Assembly (NCBI RefSeq): GCF_001668725.1
Contig: NZ_LZKL01000101.1
Location: 1 to 32,282 of the forward strand
Length of the DNA: 32,282 bases
Direction of reading: 5' to 3'
Source: Mycobacterium sp. E787
GTDB lineage: Bacteria; Actinomycetota; Actinomycetes; Mycobacteriales; Mycobacteriaceae
Shown here: piece by piece, positions 6,869 through 14,489 of the stretch
How positions within the stretch are numbered: position 1 is the stretch's first letter
How the letters are laid out: each line of letters begins with the position of its first letter
The notes under the pieces: model-generated
What the model saw: only the letters and a program-made list of their open reading frames with translations
Database searches by the model: none
What the model was told of the DNA's origin: nothing
Made by a program: the position numbers and the translations under genes

Positions 6869-7186
6869 ATGGCAGATCCAATCCGTGTGGTGCCCGCGCA
6901 CTTACGTGAAGCCGCTGCGCATCACCAGGAGACCGCCGATTACCTGCGCACCGTTCCCGCATCGCACGCGGCGATCCAGGAAAGCCTGGACTCGCTCGGC
7001 CCCATCTTCAGCGAACTGCGCGACGCCGGCCGTGAACTACTCGAGCTGCGACGCCAGTGCTACGAACGGCAAGCCGACGAGCATGCCGACATGGCGGACA
7101 AACTGAGCGCGTCGGCGGCGATGTGGGAAGAGCACGAGCAAGACGCGGCGCGAAATTTCGGCGGCATCACCGACGGGGGTCGGTGA
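6869..7186 (+). CDS. EspC-like type VII-associated small protein (Rv0027-like)
   Basis: This 105-residue helical protein opens MADPIRVVPAHLREAAAHHQETADYL, the pattern of the ESX-associated EspC/DUF2580-type family (assigned from memory). Two long helices are separated around residues 30-45. There is a C-terminal MWEEHEQD segment, but neither a clear WxG turn nor a strict YxxxD/E export motif; the nearest is CYERQADE with one extra residue. M. tuberculosis Rv0027 is also 105 residues. The ATG has an AGGAGAG site. Its TGA overlaps the next GTG as GTGA, indicating coupling. A role as secreted partner or chaperone for the block is inferred. Confidence 0.75.
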   Translation: MADPIRVVPAHLREAAAHHQETADYLRTVPASHAAIQESLDSLGPIFSELRDAGRELLELRRQCYERQADEHADMADKLSASAAMWEEHEQDAARNFGGITDGGR

Positions 7187-7485
7187 CGGACGCCAATCCC
7201 GCCTTCGACACCGTCCATCCGAGTGGGCACATCCTCGTCCGCTCCTGCCGCGGCGGGTACATGCACAGCGTCGCGCTGAGCGAAGAGGCGATGGCAACCG
7301 ACGCCGAAACCCTCGCGCAGGGAATCCTGTTGACCGCCGACGTGTCGTGCCTGAAGGCGTTACTCGAAGTGCGCAACGAGATCGTGGCGGCGGGTCACAC
7401 CCCGTCGACGGAGGTCCCGACCCCGCACGACCTCGATACTGCGATCGAAAAGCTGCTCGCGCACAAGCTGCGACGACGTCCCTAA
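7183..7485 (+). CDS. Conserved small protein, DUF2694-like (Rv0028-like)
   Basis: This 100-residue protein has a beta-rich N-terminal half (SGHILVRSCRGGYMHSVALSE) and a helical second half (LAQGILLTADVSCLKALLEVRNEIV). The pattern fits a mycobacterial family I know as DUF2694, whose members sit beside type VII (ESX) genes. Function is unknown, and a YbaB-like fold is possible. GTG 7183 overlaps the upstream stop by 4 bases. The upstream open frame has no domain content. M. tuberculosis Rv0028 is 101 residues. Its TAA overlaps the stop of a convergent small ORF (7482-7625) by 4 bases. Confidence 0.75.
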   Translation: MTDANPAFDTVHPSGHILVRSCRGGYMHSVALSEEAMATDAETLAQGILLTADVSCLKALLEVRNEIVAAGHTPSTEVPTPHDLDTAIEKLLAHKLRRRP

Positions 7486-7625
7486 AGCAGCCACGTCTTG
7501 GCGCTGTCGGGATCGGGTGCGATGTCCGTGGGCGGCTCGACGGGATTGGGGCCGAACAACTCTCGCGCGCGAGCCAGCAGGGCGCGCACCTCGTCGAGTT
7601 GCTGCTGCAGCGCAGAATCAGCCAT
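7482..7625 (-). CDS. Possible 47-residue protein, convergent with Rv0028-like gene
   Basis: On the minus strand, ATG 7625 to TAG 7482 encodes 47 residues: a heptad-like N-terminal helix (MADSALQQQLDEVRALLARA) and a Pro/Asp-rich tail ending KTWLL. Third codon positions are strongly G/C, as in real genes nearby. The stop interlocks with the neighbour's TAA (7482-7485), a typical tight convergent arrangement. The ribosome site is weak. The product is unrecognised. It could pair with a helical neighbour, but this is only a guess. Confidence 0.55.
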   Translation of the reverse strand: MADSALQQQLDEVRALLARARELFGPNPVEPPTDIAPDPDSAKTWLL

Positions 7626-7695
7626 GTCCACACGCTACCCAGGGCGTCGCAGCTGCACAATTCACCGGCTGAATAGACGACCCGACCGATGCCGG

Positions 7696-7701
7696 TAGGC
7701 T
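7696..7701 (+). promoter_or_regulatory. Leaderless-type -10 (TAGGCT) for Rv0029-like gene
   Basis: TAGGCT lies exactly 6 bases before GTG 7708, and no ribosome site is apparent, so a leaderless transcript is likely. This also suggests that the Rv0029-like gene is transcribed separately from the block upstream. Confidence 0.5.
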
Positions 7702-7707
7702 TAGCCA

Positions 7708-8988
7708 GTGGCGATCTTCGGTCGGATAACGGCGCGCCAGCGCCTCCGGAGAGCTACCCGGGAATCGCTGGCGATTCCGGCCTTCAGCTCTCCGGTGGAC
7801 TGCACCCCCTGGGTGACGGGTGGGCTTTGGCCTGCCGAATTGTCCACGCCCACTGCCGAAACAGCCAGCCTCGCAGAATATTTGAGGGACGACCTGCAAC
7901 GGATCAGCAGAAGCGCGAACGACGAACTCAGAAAGATCCGGCTGGCGGAAATTCCCGAATTCATCCGGCGGGAAGAAGAAGCCAGGGTGATCGACGAGGC
8001 CCGGGCGCGCGCCGTGCGGCGGGTCGAGTCGGCGGTTCGTCACGTGCACGCGGTGAAGGCCCAGCCGCGCACCGAAAGCCGAGGCCCGGAGCGGCTCGAC
8101 AGTCTCGACGGCGCCGATCTGAAGACGCAAGTCATCCCCGCCATCACGGACGCGGAAGCCCCGGACGCCGTCCCCGAGCCGGAGCAGGTCATCGCGCGGG
8201 AGATCGATGAACCACCGGCAGCCGGCCCGGTGCCCGACGAAGTGGCCACCGCCCAGGACGAGCCCGAACCGGCCGAGCGCCGGCACCGGGAGTCCGGTGA
8301 GGTCACCGGCCCGCCACCGCCCGGGCCCGTCGAGCAAATCCCGGACACCGCGCGGACGATCGAATCCGACGACGAACGGTTGCAGCGCCTGCTTGCGTTC
8401 ATGGTCCATCAAGAGCCGCGGCTGAATTGGGCGATCGGCGATCGGGCCGACGGCGCGACGGTATTGGTCACCGACCTCGCCCATGGCTGGATACCGCCGG
8501 GCATCGCGCTTCCGGCGGGGGTGCGGTTGCTGGCACCCGGGCGGCGCAGCGGCAGGGTCTCGGCCCTGCTCGGCGAGTCCCGCCGCACCCGCAGCTACGC
8601 CCCCGGTGACGCGCTGGGCTGGCTGGATGACTTCTCCGACACGAAGTCCTCAGGGCAGCCGCGCGAGCTGCCCGCGCTGGACGACCTCGGCTGGGAGTTG
8701 AGCCAGGCCACCCACTGGCGCGACGGATTGCCGCGCATGGTGCACACGTTGGCCAGGGCAGCTGCCGCCGGAACCGGGGTCGCGGAAGAAGAGATCGACC
8801 TGCTCCGAGTGCATCTCGACACCGCGCGCTACCAGCTTTTGACCCAGTACCCGAACATCGATGCGGCGCTCTTGCTCAACTGCCTGCTGCTGGCGGCCAC
8901 CGAAGGCGAAGTGACCGGGGATCTGGTGTCGGCGAACTACCACCTCGCCTGGTTTCGCGAGCTCAGCGCGCCGAAGGACGGCGTTTAG
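7708..8988 (+). CDS. Rv0029-like protein (DUF5631/DUF5632-type, ESX-associated family)
   Basis: This 426-residue soluble protein, with no signal peptide or membrane helix, has three parts. First, an N-terminal region (1-120) starts MAIFGRITARQRLRRATRES and includes basic helices. Second, there is a Glu/Pro-rich linker (about 120-215). Third, a conserved C-terminal part from DDERLQRLLAFMVHQEPRLNWAIGD includes APGRRSGRVSALLG and a helical end. The M. tuberculosis counterpart Rv0029 (about 365 residues) has paralogues Rv2082 and Rv3899c, the latter near ESX-2 (from memory). Function is unknown. The start is fixed by the leaderless -10. It is longer than Rv0029 mainly through the linker. It is the last plus-strand gene of the block. 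Confidence 0.78.
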   Translation: MAIFGRITARQRLRRATRESLAIPAFSSPVDCTPWVTGGLWPAELSTPTAETASLAEYLRDDLQRISRSANDELRKIRLAEIPEFIRREEEARVIDEARARAVRRVESAVRHVHAVKAQPRTESRGPERLDSLDGADLKTQVIPAITDAEAPDAVPEPEQVIAREIDEPPAAGPVPDEVATAQDEPEPAERRHRESGEVTGPPPPGPVEQIPDTARTIESDDERLQRLLAFMVHQEPRLNWAIGDRADGATVLVTDLAHGWIPPGIALPAGVRLLAPGRRSGRVSALLGESRRTRSYAPGDALGWLDDFSDTKSSGQPRELPALDDLGWELSQATHWRDGLPRMVHTLARAAAAGTGVAEEEIDLLRVHLDTARYQLLTQYPNIDAALLLNCLLLAATEGEVTGDLVSANYHLAWFRELSAPKDGV

Positions 8989-8992
8989 GACT

Positions 8993-9766
8993 TCACCGGC
9001 CGGAGCCGGGGGGCCCCGCGAAGGCTTGCGCGATCTCGAGCCACCGCTGGGCGTCGGCACCGTGCGCGGTGATGTCGAGGACGCCCAGGGGGCGTCGCTG
9101 GGTCACCAGGAAACAGAAGTCCTCGGCGGAACCCGTGACGCGCTGACCGGCGTCCGCCGGGCCCCAGGACCAGGTGTCGCCGCCGGGTCCCCGCAGCTCG
9201 ACGAGGAAGGGGTCGGTCGGCGGAGCCAGGTTGTTGATGACGAACGCGTAGTCGCGGGTGCGCACCCCGATGTGCGCGATCGACCGCAGCCGCTCGGTGG
9301 CGGGCCGCTTGACGCCGAGGGCGTCGGCGACGTCAAGCCCGTGCGCCCACGTCTCCATCAACCGGGCCGTCGCCATCGATGCCGCGCTCATCGGCGGCCC
9401 GAACCACGGCAGCTTGCGGCCGTCGGGCACGCTGAGCAGCGCCTCGTGCAGCCGCGTGCGGGTGGCCCGCCAGTCGGCGAGCAGTTCGGCCGGTGCCACG
9501 GCCGCCAGTTCCTCGGCCCCCGCGTCGACGAATCCGGTCGGATCTTTCTGAGCGTCCTTCAGCACCTCGGCGAATTCCGCCTCGTCGGTGACGGCGGTGA
9601 GCGCGACCCGATCGGTCCACAGCAGGTGTCCGATCTGGTGTGCGATGGTCCAGCCCGGCGCGGGCGTCGGATCCGCCCAGCGGTCGGCGGGCAGCGGCGC
9701 CACCAGCGCGTCGAGGTCGTCGCTTTCGGCGCGCAGGTCGGCCACCATCGGCTCGGCAGCGGTCAC
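8993..9766 (-). CDS. Mycothiol-dependent maleylpyruvate isomerase-like, TIGR03084-type (Rv0036c-like)
   Basis: This 257-residue protein has the DinB/MDMPI four-helix fold with metal-binding histidines suggested by PGWTIAHQIGHLLWTDR (about 38-54) and MATARLMETWAHGLDVADALG (about 127-150), the typical His triad positions of mycothiol-dependent enzymes. A C-terminal SCP-2-like domain is probable (LVELRGPGGDTWSWGPADAGQRVTG). Length is identical to what I recall for M. tuberculosis Rv0036c. Substrate is unknown. It starts at GTG 9766, just 9 bases beyond the MFS gene's stop on the same strand, so it is either in an operon with it or expressed from the leaderless -10 at 9773-9778. Confidence 0.85.
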   Translation of the reverse strand: MTAAEPMVADLRAESDDLDALVAPLPADRWADPTPAPGWTIAHQIGHLLWTDRVALTAVTDEAEFAEVLKDAQKDPTGFVDAGAEELAAVAPAELLADWRATRTRLHEALLSVPDGRKLPWFGPPMSAASMATARLMETWAHGLDVADALGVKRPATERLRSIAHIGVRTRDYAFVINNLAPPTDPFLVELRGPGGDTWSWGPADAGQRVTGSAEDFCFLVTQRRPLGVLDITAHGADAQRWLEIAQAFAGPPGSGR

Positions 9767-9772
9767 GTATGC

Positions 9773-9778
9773 ACCTTA
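9773..9778 (-). promoter_or_regulatory. Leaderless-type -10 (TAAGGT) overlapping MFS stop codon
   Basis: On the minus strand TAAGGT ends 6 bases before GTG 9766. Its TAA is also the stop codon of the upstream MFS gene, so the same bases may serve as terminator of one frame and promoter of the next gene. Confidence 0.4.
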
Positions 9779-11077
9779 GCGAGAACCGGCCGGCTGGCCG
9801 CGGCGGCCGATGACGCCGTGCATCGCCAGACCGATCAGGTACAGCACCGACCCGAAGAGCACAAACGCCGGCGCGCGGCCGTCGTCCGGGATCAACAGCG
9901 CCGACACGGTGATCGCGACGATGAACGCCACCCAGAACAGCGCGTCCTGCACCGCGAACACGTGTCCACGCAGAGCGTCGTCGACGTCCATCTGCATGGC
10001 GGAGTCGGCGCACAGCTTGACCACCTGACCGGCCACGCCGAGGCAGAAGCCACACGCCACCATCACCGGCAGGCGCAGCAGCGCGCCGGGGAGCTGGATG
10101 ATCGCGGCCGTGACGAGCGCGCCGTTGGCTGTCGCGTAGCGCCCCCAGCGGCGGATCGCCCACGGCGTCAACACGTTGGCCAGAAATGCCCCCAGGCCGG
10201 AGGCGGCGAAGAACACCAACGCGACACCCAGTCCCCCGGTCGCCGGGCCGGGCAGGTGGTGGACCAGCAGCAGCATCACCAGGGAGTTGATCCCGACCAC
10301 CATCCGATGCGAGGCCAGGCCCGACAAGGTCGCCGCGACCGTCGGGCTCTGCACCACCGTGCGCGCGCCGTGCATCCAGCCGGTGACCACCGCGTAGACG
10401 GCCGATCCGTGGATCGCGCGCTTCGTGTCGTCGGGGCCCAGCACGTGGGAGCCGAACCGCAACGACAACAGCAACGCGATCGACACGGGAATGGCCGTGA
10501 TGAAGATGATCACCGAGGCGCCCTCGTCGCCGGCGCCCGCGAAGAAGCGCGGCACGAGCATGAAGTTGGCGCCGAGGAAGGCCGCGACGGCCCCCGACGC
10601 GGTGGCCACCGAGTTCATCGTCACCACCTGATCGCGCGGCACCACATGGGGCAGGGACGCCGAGAGTCCGGACGCGACGAACCGGGCCAGGCCGTTGGCG
10701 AACAGCGCCGCGATCAGCAGCGGCATGTCGCCGGCGCGCATGGCCAGGATGGTGCCGATGCCCGCGATGAGAATCAGCCGGCCCGTCGTGGCGCCGACGA
10801 GCACGAGCCGTCGATCCCAGCGGTCCATCAGCGCGCCGGCGAACGGTCCCAACAGCGAGTACGGCAGGAACAGCACGGTGAACGCGCGCGCGATGGCCAT
10901 GGGGTCCGCGGCGCGGTCCGGGTTGAACAGCAGCGCGCCGGCGAGCCCCGCCTGGAACAGGCCGTCGCCGAACTGACTTGCCATGCGCACCTGCAGCAGT
11001 CGCCAGAAATCCGGCATGCCGCGCACCGACCGCCACAGGGCCGCGGGTGCGCGTGAGTGCGTCCGGGGTTGAGTCAC
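9776..11077 (-). CDS. MFS transporter (Rv0037c-like)
   Basis: This 433-residue integral membrane protein has about 12 hydrophobic segments and the MFS signature between helices 2 and 3 (GALMDRWDRRLVLVGAT), where DRWDRR matches the conserved D-R-x-x-R-R loop. M. tuberculosis Rv0037c has about 441 residues. Substrate is unknown; small-molecule efflux is typical. Start GTG 11077 follows GGAAG and begins the conserved cytoplasmic N-terminus (VTQPRTHSRAPAALW). Upstream in-frame sequence to 11365 runs antisense into the UPF0301 gene and is rejected. Its stop is 9 bases from the Rv0036c-like start. Confidence 0.88.
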   Translation of the reverse strand: MTQPRTHSRAPAALWRSVRGMPDFWRLLQVRMASQFGDGLFQAGLAGALLFNPDRAADPMAIARAFTVLFLPYSLLGPFAGALMDRWDRRLVLVGATTGRLILIAGIGTILAMRAGDMPLLIAALFANGLARFVASGLSASLPHVVPRDQVVTMNSVATASGAVAAFLGANFMLVPRFFAGAGDEGASVIIFITAIPVSIALLLSLRFGSHVLGPDDTKRAIHGSAVYAVVTGWMHGARTVVQSPTVAATLSGLASHRMVVGINSLVMLLLVHHLPGPATGGLGVALVFFAASGLGAFLANVLTPWAIRRWGRYATANGALVTAAIIQLPGALLRLPVMVACGFCLGVAGQVVKLCADSAMQMDVDDALRGHVFAVQDALFWVAFIVAITVSALLIPDDGRAPAFVLFGSVLYLIGLAMHGVIGRRGQPAGSR

Positions 11078-11217
11078 AAATCCGACTTCCAGGATTGGCG
11101 TTGGCGGGAGCGCCGCGGTGCCCAGAGTACAAAGCGGCGGCACCCACCCTACAAATATTGTTGGCCGGCCACGCTCGATTGCCCCGGGCGGCGATGCGAA
11201 GGTGCGATGATGGTGGG

Positions 11218-11820
11218 ATGCCGCCCGAAGACCCCGAGGACTATGTCGCACCCGCCGCGCAGCGGGTTCGCGCGGGCACTCTCCTGCTTGCCAACACCGA
11301 TCTCCTCGAGCCCACGTTTCGGCGCAGCGTGATCTACATCGTCGAGCACAACGACGGCGGCACACTGGGTGTCGTGCTCAACCGGTCCAGCGAGACCGCG
11401 GTGTACAACGTGTTGCCGCAGTGGGCCAAACTGTCGGCGAAGCCGAAGACGATGTTCATCGGTGGGCCGGTCAAGCGTGACGCGGCGCTGTGTCTCGCGG
11501 CGTTGCGGATCGGCGCCGATCCGCAAGGCGTGCCGGGCCTGCGGCATGTGGACGGCCGGATCGTGATGGTCGACCTGGACGCCGAGCCCGACCTCATCGC
11601 CCCGCTGGTGGAGGGGGTGCGGATCTTCGCCGGTTACTCCGGTTGGACCATCGGCCAGCTCGAGGGTGAGATCGAGCGCGACGACTGGATTGTGTTGTCG
11701 GCGTTGCCATCCGACGTTCTGGTGGGGCCGAGGTCCGACCTGTGGGGTCAGGTGCTGCGTCGCCAGCCGCTGCCGCTTCCGTTGCTGGCGACCCACCCGA
11801 TCGATGTGAGCCGAAACTAG
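11218..11820 (+). CDS. UPF0301 (AlgH/YqgE) family protein (Rv0038-like)
   Basis: This 200-residue protein has the AlgH/YqgE signature: GTLLLANTDLLEPTFRRSVIYIVEHNDGGTLGVVLNR near the N-terminus, FIGGPV in the middle, and RIFAGYSGWTIGQLEGEIERDDW near the C-terminus. Biochemical role is unsettled. Length agrees with M. tuberculosis Rv0038 (202). ATG 11218 begins the conserved protein; GTGGG just upstream may act as ribosome site. It diverges from the MFS gene (140-base gap). The stop TAG is part of a palindromic CTAG (11817-11820) that may also be the proper stop of the convergent symporter gene. Confidence 0.92.
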   Translation: MPPEDPEDYVAPAAQRVRAGTLLLANTDLLEPTFRRSVIYIVEHNDGGTLGVVLNRSSETAVYNVLPQWAKLSAKPKTMFIGGPVKRDAALCLAALRIGADPQGVPGLRHVDGRIVMVDLDAEPDLIAPLVEGVRIFAGYSGWTIGQLEGEIERDDWIVLSALPSDVLVGPRSDLWGQVLRRQPLPLPLLATHPIDVSRN

Positions 11821-12820
11821 GGCCACTCCCCCGCGCGAGCCTGCTGGCGATCACCGCGCAGACCACCAACTGGATCTGGTGAAAGATCATCAGCGGCAAC
11901 ATCGTCAAACCGACCGTGGCCGGCGGGAACAGCACGAGCGCCATCGGAAGTCCTGACGCCAGGCTCTTTTTCGACCCGCAGAACAGCAGGACGATCGCGT
12001 CGCCGCGGTCGAGCCGGGCCAGCCGTGCGATGACGCTGGTGAGGGCGAGCACCACCGCGAGCAGCGCTGCGGCGACGACGGTCACCGAGGCCAGGCGCCA
12101 CCCACCGACGCTGCCCCAGATTCCCTTGACCACGCCCATCGCGAATGCGGTGTACACCACCAGCAGGATGGACCCGCGGTCAACGACTTTCAGCAGTGCC
12201 GCATACCGGGCCACCGCCCCGCCCAGCCATGGCCGCGCCAGCTGACCCGCCGCGAACGGCAGCAACAGCTGCAGCACGATGTCGCGGATCGCGGCGGCGT
12301 CCACCCGGGGCGCGCCGCCGGTCGTCATCAACAGCACCACGAGCAGCGGGGTCAGCGCCACACCGAGGATGTTCGACAACGACGCGCTGACGATGGCGGC
12401 CGACACATGGCCCCGCGCGATCGACGTGAACGCGATGGACGACTGCACCGTCGACGGGACGAGGCACAGGAACAGCAGGCCGTTGTAGAGGTCGTTGGTC
12501 AGCACCGCCGGCACCAACGCTCGGGCGGCCAGGCCGAGCAACGGAAAGATCAGGAATGTCGTGGCCAGCACGAGCGCATGCAGCCGCCATTGGCGCACCC
12601 CGTGCCAGGCCTGCTGGGGCGACAACCGGGTGCCGTACAGGAAGAACAACAGCGCGATCGCCGCTTTCGCCGCGGCGGACACGACATCGGCGGCCCGGCC
12701 ATGGGCGGGCAGAACGGCGGCGAGGGCGACCGTCGCCGCCAGCGCCAGCAGAAAGGAATCGACGGGCAGCCGTTTCAACACGGACGGCCCGAGCGGGATC
12801 GGTTGGTGGCGGGTCGCCAC
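11594..12820 (-). CDS. Bile acid:sodium symporter-like (YfeH-type) membrane protein, 3' end possibly frameshifted
   Basis: Residues 1 to about 335 form a typical SBF/YfeH-type transporter with about 10 hydrophobic helices. Motifs include FFLYGTRLSPQQAW, LCLVPSTVQSSIAFTSIARG and FCGSKKSLASGLPMA. The family moves bile acids or other organic anions with sodium, though bacterial substrates are mostly unknown. The open frame then continues about 73 low-complexity Arg/Ser/Pro residues antisense to the UPF0301 gene, giving 408 in all; the family norm is about 330. One extra base in the five-C run at 11828-11832 would give RLARGEWP and stop at the shared CTAG. Start GTG 12820 is used; GTG 12781 is an alternative. 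The gene lies 7 bases after the small membrane protein's stop. Confidence 0.75.
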   Translation of the reverse strand: MATRHQPIPLGPSVLKRLPVDSFLLALAATVALAAVLPAHGRAADVVSAAAKAAIALLFFLYGTRLSPQQAWHGVRQWRLHALVLATTFLIFPLLGLAARALVPAVLTNDLYNGLLFLCLVPSTVQSSIAFTSIARGHVSAAIVSASLSNILGVALTPLLVVLLMTTGGAPRVDAAAIRDIVLQLLLPFAAGQLARPWLGGAVARYAALLKVVDRGSILLVVYTAFAMGVVKGIWGSVGGWRLASVTVVAAALLAVVLALTSVIARLARLDRGDAIVLLFCGSKKSLASGLPMALVLFPPATVGLTMLPLMIFHQIQLVVCAVIASRLARGSGPSFGSHRSGGSPATEAAAAGDAAPDPTGRTSAPPERRMATPTTQSSRRARSHPRAGRWSNRSNRRRSAPPPPAGR

Positions 12821-12827
12821 CGTCGAA

Positions 12828-13169
12828 TCAGTGGCAGGACTGCGTGCACACGGCGCAGCTGCCGGCGCAGCCGGGTGCGGCCGCCTCTCGGCGCAGTGCG
12901 AAGCGGGCGGTCTGCCACGACCCGGTGACCAGCGTCCCGAGGGCGCCCGCGACGCAGACGATCAGCACGAGCAGAGCGGTCCCCGGGGAGGCGGCCAGGG
13001 CCACCGCACCGCCGGCGGCCAACATCACGGCGGCCGCCAACTGGGGCGGGGCCATGGCCCGCAGCGCCAGTTGGGTGCCATCGGCGGTCTGATTGCGAAC
13101 GAGCGACCAGACACCGAACCCGGCGGACGCCACCGCCGCACACATGCACACCCACCCCGCGATCAACAT
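12828..13169 (-). CDS. Small membrane protein with Cys-rich tail (Rv0039c-like)
   Basis: The 113-residue protein has three hydrophobic segments (about 1-20, 45-65 and 68-90). The tail CAGSCAVCTQSCH holds four Cys and an end His and looks like a metal- or cluster-binding knuckle. M. tuberculosis Rv0039c (about 115 residues) is the counterpart. Function is unknown. ATG 13169 is chosen from a leaderless -10 six bases upstream; the frame extends to 13241 but without matching content. The downstream symporter begins 7 bases after its stop, so the two are probably cotranscribed. Confidence 0.78.
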   Translation of the reverse strand: MLIAGWVCMCAAVASAGFGVWSLVRNQTADGTQLALRAMAPPQLAAAVMLAAGGAVALAASPGTALLVLIVCVAGALGTLVTGSWQTARFALRREAAAPGCAGSCAVCTQSCH

Positions 13170-13175
13170 GGCCTT

Positions 13176-13181
13176 ACAATA
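13176..13181 (-). promoter_or_regulatory. Leaderless-type -10 (TATTGT) for Rv0039c-like gene
   Basis: TATTGT on the minus strand ends 6 bases before ATG 13169. AAGG in the spacer is too close to the start to act as a ribosome site, supporting leaderless translation. Confidence 0.5.
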
Positions 13182-13237
13182 CGAGCCGGACGGCGGACCC
13201 GCGCGCCCGGCTCGCGAAGCCTTCGTTTGGTGGCTGA

Positions 13238-14323
13238 TCAACGCCCTTGCAGGAACGAGAAGTTCGGCAACGGCGGCAGCCCGGGCACCATGGTCAGCAG
13301 GTTGGGCGCCGGCCGGGAGCCGGCCGCCGGGTAGGGCTGGACGGGCTGAGCGGGAAGCCCGGCCGGCGCTGCTGCCGCCGGCTGCGCGGGAACGCCCACC
13401 GGTGCCGCCGCCGTCTGCGGGGGAAGTCCGACCGGGGCCGCCGGCTGGGCCGCGATCCCGACCGGGGACGCGCCCGGGCCTTGGGCCGGGGCGGGGGAAG
13501 CGGTTCCCGGCGCGGTCACGCGGAAGCCGTTGACGATCGCGTCGGTGGCCGGCGCGTCCGCGACCGCCACCGCGCGGTCGGTGGTCACCGACAGCGACAC
13601 CAGGTACTTGTCGTGTCCGGATGTCGCGATGACGTGGCGCCGCGACGTGTTGAGCAGCATGTCGCCGTCACGGTAGGTGCCCTCGATCACCGACGACGGG
13701 AAGCCGCCGAAGTCAGCGATCGAGGCGTTCGTGGTCTGCCACGCGAGCAGCTGCTGGCTGTCGACGAAGCCGTGGGTGATGGCTTCCTTCGGATCGAAGT
13801 TGCCGACCAGCTTGTACACCACTACCTGCGCGTTCGACGAGTAAATGCTGGCCCCGTGCCGGTCGGCGATCACCGCGAACGCGTCGGGCACGTTGGGGTC
13901 GGGCACCTGGGTCCAGCGAGGGGGAACCGGCAGCGTGATGTCGAGCGCCTTGAAGCCCTGGGGCTTTTGCGCCTCGAGCTTGACGCCCTTCGACTGCAGG
14001 TAGTCACGCAGCGTGCCCGACACGGCGGGGGGCTGCGCGGGAGCGACCGGCGCGACCGCGGCGGGTGCGGGCGCCACGGGCACCGCCGGCGCGGCGGCGG
14101 CGTTCGGCGGCGCGTAGGGATTGGCGGCCGGGGGAGTGGCGAGCAACCTGTTGCCGGGCGCCGCCACGGCGTTCTGCGGCGCGGGCGCGACGGCGGGCGC
14201 GGGCGGCGGCACGGGAACCACGGGGTCGGCGGATGCGGTGGCGCCCGCGAACGCGGTGACACCGATCGCGCCGGCGGCCAGACCCCCTGCGACTACCCGC
14301 AACGAACGGGCGATCTGAATCAT
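13238..14323 (-). CDS. mtc28: Mtc28-type proline-rich secreted antigen (LpqN/LpqT domain)
   Basis: The 361-residue secreted protein has a Sec signal peptide (ARSLRVVAGGLAAGAIGV core) with a predicted cut after Ala30-Ser-Ala32 before Asp33. An Ala/Pro-rich low-complexity stretch follows to about residue 100. The LpqN/LpqT-type domain comes next (LRDYLQSKGVKLEAQKPQGF and PRWTQVPDPNVPDAFAVIA), and a C-terminal tail has irregular PVG(I/L/V)xxQPAA repeats. It matches Rv0040c of M. tuberculosis (about 310 residues), a proline-rich 28 kDa antigen; the extra length is mostly Pro/Ala repeat. There is no lipobox Cys, so it is released rather than lipidated. ATG 14323 follows AAGGAT. It diverges from leuS. 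Confidence 0.88.
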   Translation of the reverse strand: MIQIARSLRVVAGGLAAGAIGVTAFAGATASADPVVPVPPPAPAVAPAPQNAVAAPGNRLLATPPAANPYAPPNAAAAPAVPVAPAPAAVAPVAPAQPPAVSGTLRDYLQSKGVKLEAQKPQGFKALDITLPVPPRWTQVPDPNVPDAFAVIADRHGASIYSSNAQVVVYKLVGNFDPKEAITHGFVDSQQLLAWQTTNASIADFGGFPSSVIEGTYRDGDMLLNTSRRHVIATSGHDKYLVSLSVTTDRAVAVADAPATDAIVNGFRVTAPGTASPAPAQGPGASPVGIAAQPAAPVGLPPQTAAAPVGVPAQPAAAAPAGLPAQPVQPYPAAGSRPAPNLLTMVPGLPPLPNFSFLQGR

Positions 14324-14368
14324 CTGCGTGATCCTTCCAACGGCTGGGCCCCACGTGGTCAGAGGCCG

Positions 14369-14396
14369 ACTGTAACCAGAGGTCAAACGCGGTGAA
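14369..14396 (-). promoter_or_regulatory. Possible mtc28 promoter
   Basis: On the minus strand TTCACC (14391-14396) and TACAGT (14369-14374) are spaced 16 bases apart, giving a leader of about 40 bases ahead of the mtc28 ribosome site. The -35 match is only fair. Confidence 0.3.
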
Positions 14397-14489
14397 CAGG
14401 GCCGAAACCGACCTGGGATGAAGCTCTGATCGGTGCGCAACTGAACCGAGATCAACCTGTGGCCCGCCGGGGTCGCCGGGGCCGCCTTA

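Noticed and set aside
6813..7106. 97-codon frame starting in the Rv0026-Rv0027 gap
   Set aside because: It is out of frame with the recognisable EspC-like protein and lacks that protein's conserved start.
9026..11056. 676-codon plus-strand open frame
   Set aside because: It is antisense to the Rv0036c-like and MFS genes, with a His/Arg/Gln-rich composition typical of shadow frames in GC-rich DNA.
13247..14395. 382-codon plus-strand frame under mtc28
   Set aside because: It is complementary to the Pro/Ala repeats of Mtc28; Arg/Gly runs arise from the same bases.
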